From assembly GCF_003590095.1 (NCBI RefSeq), contig NC_039478.1:1-64000 (forward strand): a stretch of DNA of 64,000 nt. The letters are read 5' to 3'. The stretch is from Trichoplusia ni (taxonomy: Eukaryota; Arthropoda; Insecta; Lepidoptera; Noctuidae). Positions 57,801 to 64,000 of this stretch are shown piece by piece. The position numbers and the translations under genes are program-made. The number at the start of each line of letters is the position of its first letter. Position 1 is the first letter of the stretch. The notes under the pieces were generated by a model that was not told where the DNA came from, did not search any database, and was given only the letters and a program-made list of their open reading frames with translations.

Positions 57801-60800
57801 TTTAAAAGAAAATGTAGCATTTTAGCATTTGTATAGGTGAAATATTGCTAATATTTATAAGAGTAATCTGTAGTAATTTATTTTTAAAGAGTCGCTTATG
57901 GAATTTCGTTGCTGGTTCTCCTCAATACGAATGACATATTGGAACCGTGCACATAGTCATTATTGTATCGTTTTAAAACGGAATTGAAATAAAAACATTT
58001 TTAATTTGCTTTCGAACGAAGCAGGTTTGATATTTAAACATTTATTCAATTTAAGGTCAGCATACATTTGCTATCATCGCCTTTTATAAAATCGTGTTAC
58101 TCAAAATGGACACATAGTTAAAGGTAACGAAGGCGAGTGAGCGAAAGCTACCGAATCGGATGCCTCGGTGCGAACAGGCGGCTTAATGGAAGGACTTCGT
58201 TCGCTATCGTCAAAGTTCGGGCTTTCTCGGCAGATCGGAGGGAAATAGAGCGCGCGCTCAATCTGGATACACAGCCTGCCCAGTTTTATTTTCGTTTTCA
58301 ACTAAGCGAACGCGTATTCTGCAAAGGCATCAATGCTTTGCAATGCGCTGCTTCACAAACTGAGGATTGTTCATTCCGAAACGACGATTAGCAATTGAAA
58401 GATTTTCTTTTTTATTCTTAGATTTAAGAATGTAGGTATGTTAAATCAAAGAAACACTGATATGGCAGCATACGCCTACGATCTTAAACATCAATGCGGA
58501 ATGGTGAATGTATACACATAACATTTACCAGGATCGAATCTACAATACGGAGTAAAAGGCATGCGTTCAATGCAAGGAGCAAAAAAGAATGGGAACACCT
58601 AAAAGATTTTATAAAAGACCCTCTGAACTTTTTTTCATCCGCGCTTCAAATAAAACTAAAAAATTCTGACGACCTTTTACCAGTGACGTTGCATGCAGTG
58701 AACAATTTTCGTCAGTTTAACTTGACAAGCAAGATAGGCACTGAAGTGTTGGAACGTCATATCAAATAGAGATCTTTGTTTGCAGCCAAGCCGCCGTAAA
58801 ATAGTTACGTCTCGGAAATTCCTGCCGCGCTTTAAATAATAAAACAGAATTTACATTTGTATTTCACATTTACATTTCGGGAATCTCTGATCGCTACCTA
58901 CTATTTGAAATATCAAATGTTAAGCCTCATGTTAATGCAAAGCTTTCAATGCTCTATATTACAGATTATAAATATCGCGGTATTTAAAAACACGGCCTAC
59001 ATATTTCAAAACAGGCATGCATTCCAGGAGAAAATCCGTTAAAAGGTTTCGAAAAAATTAAAAATGCTTTTAATCCCAATGCATATGAAACGTTTTATTC
59101 AAATACCACAGTAATGCACTGTGAATAAAGATTATCGATGTGCTTAAAAGGCCCGCGTGATTCTGCAAAAATATTCGCTGATGCATTGAAATTCACCATC
59201 CCACCCTTTGTAAGGAATACCATGTGTGACGATGGCGATAGGATCAAACGTAAGCCGTACGTACACAATACAAAACCGATCGTGAGATTTTCTCATATGT
59301 AACTGTAAACTGTCCAGAGAAAGGAACATAAGATATATTTTTAAAATGAAAGATAAGCGAAAGAGACTTTTATACTAGGAGAGGACCATTTCAGTTAATA
59401 AGCAAAGAAGTTAATGAGAAACCTCTTACAACCGGAATTATTCAAAACAACGACCTTGCACGTACATTTTTGATTTCATAAATACAATACTACAGTATTA
59501 ACACTTCTTCCTTATAACCAACAAGACAAGAGAAACTATCACAAGATTGCTACGACGTAGCACAGAGAAGATTTAATATTAAACAGTGAAAGACACAATA
59601 TCTACGGCTTCAAACGCGTATTCTTTGAACTTCAAATAGCTTTGAAGTATCTAATACTAGGTCTTCGCCTTTTGTATATCGTTGAATACAATGCTACGTC
59701 AATACAATAGGTACCAGTATTTTATATTTGTTTGTACCTAGCCCATCTTCTTTCGCCTTAAATATCTCAGATTGCATCACTTATTTATTGATTGCAGTCA
59801 TGTTCTGGTTATATCATTAGACTACTCCAAAAGTTCTGAATTTTTCCGGAAGCACCAGACATGGAACCTTAATGTTTTTTTCATTGAATTCGGTCTGGAA
59901 ATGATTATTTTTTCGCTTCTTAGGTTTCCTTAACCTACCTAGCTAGTCAAACATAAACTTGTAAACATAAATAACTACTCTATTAGCCTCTTTCTCTATT
60001 AATTTGTTATTCCTTTATGAATAAATAACAGTAATAGCGGTGTCCGAATACACTTAGCGTGTCAAAGAAAAACACAAAGCGACAGTAATTTAACGCTTAT
60101 TGTTAGGTAAAACAAAGAGAATATGACATCTTGCATTTCTTTGTCTTATTATTCTTGGAATTTTTATTCACTATCGTATGAGCTAAAGTATTCATTATTT
60201 CTTTTACAGACTTCATTCTGCGAAATCTGTAAATCTCTAATCAACCGATACGGAGTTTTCTGAATTATTTATTTATACTTTTCTTAATGCAACCTTATAT
60301 AGCAGGATCAAATAAATGTGTTGTTATATTTTATCGCTTCACGGTTCATCTTCAACAAATGAGTACAAAATACATCATTAGTGAATTGAAGCACATCCCG
60401 GATAAGGATAAAATGAAGCTTATAAGAGAGACTTCAATAAATAAATCATTACATCAAAGTGGGCCAATTTATATAACGATGAGCTAATTGGAATGAATTA
60501 CGCAGAAATAATGTTTTTCGCTTTCCATACTCTCTTTTATAATATTTTCGCGGCTGTACATATTTGTCACGGAGACAGCTCAGATCCGTGGTTATAAAAA
60601 TCTGTCACACACTCTCGTATATCCGACTTTCACGTCAAACTCTGTCCGGCTTCGAAAAAAAATGGTTTATTATTTCCTACGGCATGTTTTAAAATAATAT
60701 TTGAGTACTATAACGATTTTTATTACTATTAAAGTGAAATTTTGTTACGATGAAAGATATGCTAGGAAAAGCTTTGATATCATAAATTGAGAAAAACATT

Positions 60801-63165
60801 TTCTTTAGGTTTTCACCTGATTTACGCAATTTCCAACAACATTATAAATGTTAAAGTTAAAACAAAAAGACATTCGAATCATGGTATAAAAAATCCATCT
60901 AGGTCATTGCTAGGCTAATTTCCAGATTAAAGCATTCAAATAACTTAAAATCTAACTGTACTAAACATAGAATCTAGAGCTCTGGGAAATAAAGCCACCA
61001 TAACAACATGCACAAAAGATTAGATACTCTTTCAAGCGAGCTAAACCGAGTTAAGTCGAGAGCCTTTTGTGTTCTGGAGAGCTTGGTAAACCGTCGAACG
61101 CAGCTATCATATGCACGTAGGTACAGTTGTGCATATGAAAGTCGTACCATACCCGGATTTTCTACTTTATAATGTTTTAAGAACCCGAATGAAAGTGAGA
61201 GAAAACTTTAAAAATCGAGTCGCAAAAGCTTTAATATTTTTACGGTACATTTAAACACAGTGTTTTATCTAGACTTTTAAACTGCATTTTCGGAAGTCGA
61301 ATTTTCTCCTCTTAATTGACGATGCTTTGTAAAGTTCTGTTCAATGAAATGGACATGTCATGACTATACCATTGTACCTGACAATTACGGTTTGTAAAGC
61401 GTGGGAGCGACGCAAAGTGGTCACGACATTATTCCGATCACAACAATCACTGTCTCCACCCCAGCGGTCGAAGTTACCCGCTGAAGTTAATGAGCTATTA
61501 TTAAATATGATGGTAACGTGTTCATAAGCATTATAATAATGATGTTAACGCCTAGTTTAATCATTAATGATACGTTATTGGTAAAAGTACCTATGTGGGA
61601 ATGAAGATTTGAAAGTGTCAATTGTCCTGATGATGGAAAACGAAATATGAAGGCTACAAACAAACCATAACGTGCTTGGCGTCCTTTTTCAAGTATAGTC
61701 AATAAATTTTACTGCCTGAAAATTACCTTTTATCGCTTCTAATAAAGCTTTTGTGTATTTTAAAGTGCGCATTTACACACATTCAACGGTAAACAACTGT
61801 TTTCAACTGTTTGGATTAATACAAAGCTAGACGTAAGAGAGGTGTTTGCGAGCGTGAATATCGTCCCTGCATCTCTATGAACGGACCGGTTCTATTGATA
61901 CAGCAAAACGACAAAATTAGACCACCGCAGTACTGGAAATAGGGCGATCACGTAACAGTGGCTATTTTCTTTCAAATGTTACCGTTTCGCAAGTTCATTG
62001 CCTTTTACAGTTGCGGATATTTTGCTACCGATATTAAATAAATTGTAGCAAAATATTTCACGTTAAAGCTTACAGGTTCCAATTGGCTTTTCGAGTATTA
62101 TACTTAGGGGACTTGGCAGTCGCAAATTGAATGAAAGATTACACAGATACCTGTATACCTTTATGAGTTCTATGGTACCTTAATGAAGACGACGAATTGA
62201 AAAGGCGGAAAATAAATTCTTCTGATGACCGACGAGTAAAAATGTTCGTTTCGAGATATCTATACAGAACAAGTCAGGTACATTGTTTCCGGTAGCTATA
62301 ACTAACATCCTTATTTCTATCAACTTTATTACTTCTGTTACTAAGGGTGAATATCTTATGTAGGTAATAATTGTTTGTAACAAATACTATTTCCTAAACT
62401 CTTATTTTTTAATAATGACCATAAAGGTCAATAGTCAAATAGCGTGTGAAAATGTTTGATACCTAATAACTATAATAACGAGTTGAATTTTGAATGATGA
62501 GGTTAACCTCCTTTGTAATTACAAGAAAATTCGAACTACAGTAGGAATAACAAATCAAATTTACTTTTTCTTTCATGTCTAGAGGAACTTAAATCAAAAT
62601 TGTTTGTCAAGCCGGTTATTATTGAGGCTAGGACGGTAACTGTGAGTGGATTGCCTAGCCTAGTCTATATTGCATAATAATCGTTCAAATTTTAGAGGTC
62701 TCGTGGGCTGACCAGTCTGCGCTGCCAGTGTCGCTGGCGGAGGAAACGGCTCCTACGGGACATCTCTGAACAAACTCAGTCTCATAACGTATATTTTAAG
62801 CTAATTATTGGCATCCGGTATTGAGAGCAATATGCTTAAAAGTAAATTTGCTATCGTTTCCCTAGGCGTTTGACAACTAAGAATAAAAAATGTGTACCTA
62901 TTATATCACATTTTCTCGACAGTTTAACATATAAGCTTCTAAGTTTAGTTGGATGTTGAGCCCGCACACTTTTACAGGAAAACACAAATCATTACCTGCT
63001 TACCGTATCATAACCGTCATCATAACCATCTTGTGTTACCATACTAAATGAAGTATTCAGTGACTAGCTAATAATGGTAATTTTTGCATCTCTACCTACA
63101 GGGCCGTTGAATCAGTCAAATTAGACTTGGCCAGACTTAGACTTTCGGGCCCATACTTTACTGCA
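51898..63165. other. Region upstream of Rdl exon 2, probably its long first intron
   Basis: No signal-peptide exon with a phase-2 donor was found on the minus strand. Frames near 53626-53916 and 58137-58769 on the plus strand are the longest but match nothing I know. Small GC-rich islands occur near 53570-53650, 58120-58330 and 62690-62770. Confidence 0.35.
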
Positions 63166-63169
63166 GTTA

Positions 63170-63245
63170 ATTATCTGGCCTGTTGGTTTAGTGGTTAGCG
63201 GCCCTGACTGATATAGGTCGTAAGTTCGCTTCCTGGGCAAATGTT
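63170..63245 (+). repeat. tRNA-derived SINE head
   Basis: CTGGCCTGTTGGTTTAGTGG followed by TTAGCGGCCCTGACTG has an A-box-like core, and AAGTTCGCTTCCTGGG about 30 nt later is B-box-like. The same head occurs inverted at 12628-12692. Confidence 0.65.
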
Positions 63246-64000
63246 TCTCAAATTATCATTTATATATTAAGTATGATTTTAATCAGTTGATTAGTGCTCA
63301 TAAAACGAGCTTCGTATAAGACTAAATGGCGTTGTGTTAAACTTGTGGAATGTTATTATAATAATTTCGTTATAAGTTTAATTCACGAGGCAGGAACTTA
63401 TTTTTCAGTAGTTTATTTTCAAAGAAGCGAACCAAGCGAAGTTCAGACGCTAACATTGAAAAAGTTGTAGATGCGGCAAGCGAGCGACCACAGACATGGC
63501 TTGTGATCGAAGTGACGGAACTTCTGTAAAGCGATCTTTCTTTGTCTATTACGGCTGTCGGCTTTAAAGTTACTTTTGGTTACGGCCATTATAATTTTAA
63601 AGCTGCAACCAATGGTAGACCTTTTATCATATTTGAGTTAATTGTGGGAATACCGAATTCCAGAATTATTTTCATTAAAATATTTCGTTGGATAAAATGT
63701 AATCTATAGAATGGAAGTAAAAATGTTGTTATTAATTAAAGTTATTAATATTATATCGAAAAGGTATTTAATACTTCGTGCTTGTATTTTAACCGTAACT
63801 AATACATCAAACGTGCCCTCTGCTATGTGAAACTGTTTCAGCGTTAAGTCTCTAAAAGCCGCGCCGGTCACCTGCAAACAACAATTTCGATTGTGTCTAC
63901 AACCCGAGGCTTAAAGTGTTAAATGTTATACATCGCCCAAAATACAACAGTCTAATCTAAAAATATCTGGACCAGAATATCTAAAGTGACCATACCGCAG
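63246..64000. other. Window end, no supported gene
   Basis: A minus-strand frame from about 63884 (acceptor TTTGCAG|GTG) down past 63730 stays open and begins VTGAAFRDLTLKQFHIAEG. It has no donor or known motif that I can confirm. Confidence 0.3.

Noticed and set aside
58101..58769. Candidate plus-strand exons (84 and 91 codons) and a minus-strand mirror
   Set aside because: No splice sites joining them, no recognised motif, and composition close to random.
51898..64000. Search for the Rdl signal-peptide exon
   Set aside because: No minus-strand ATG followed by a hydrophobic stretch and a donor leaving two bases was convincing; exon 1 is left unassigned.

Overview
The window is eukaryotic nuclear DNA from an insect, almost certainly a moth or butterfly. 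It is AT-rich, with short exons in long introns, GT-AG splicing and several interspersed repeats whose sequences are typical of Lepidoptera. There is one 1000-base assembly gap (41899-42898). No bacterial-type operon, CRISPR array, rRNA gene or intact tRNA gene was seen. Only short exons carry coding signal, so the genes were reconstructed exon by exon from splice sites, intron phase and protein continuity.

Four gene models stand out. (1) Gene A, minus strand, 18690 down to 1978: five exons, 323 codons, function not recognised. It ends in a basic, cysteine-rich tail with a CaaX-like box (KCKCCAIQ), like a lipid-anchored protein. (2) A nested gene on the plus strand (13722-15800) lies wholly inside intron 1 of gene A: three exons, 124 residues, resembling the C20orf85/LLC1 (CIMIP1) ciliary microtubule inner protein family. 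(3) Gene B, minus strand, 40719 down to 33373: eight exons, a complete 342-residue protein of unrecognised function. (4) Rdl, minus strand, 51897 down to 46245: the GABA-gated chloride channel subunit, missing only its first (signal peptide) exon. The Rdl model has two tandem mutually exclusive copies of exon 3, a GC-AG intron, and serine at the TM2 2' position, where the cyclodiene-sensitive form has alanine.

Region by region: 1-18.7 kb is gene A with its nested partner, a hAT-like element (4474-5293) carrying a second repeat, and two tRNA-derived SINEs. 18.8-28.2 kb is AT-rich, with one candidate two-exon unit at 21.0-21.6 kb that might be a 5' extension of gene A. 28.2-28.9 kb is a strong GC/CpG-rich island, probably a promoter. 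29.5-31.5 kb is a repeat cluster including a decayed LINE. 33.4-40.7 kb is gene B, whose large intron holds a MITE. 41-43 kb holds repeats and the gap. 46.2-51.9 kb is Rdl. 52-64 kb is mostly featureless AT-rich DNA, probably Rdl intron 1 or upstream sequence, ending in another SINE.

The genes do not form a functional cluster. Rdl is a neuronal insecticide target; the nested LLC1-like gene suggests ciliary/sperm axoneme biology; genes A and B remain unnamed. All homology statements come from recall of protein families, not from a search.
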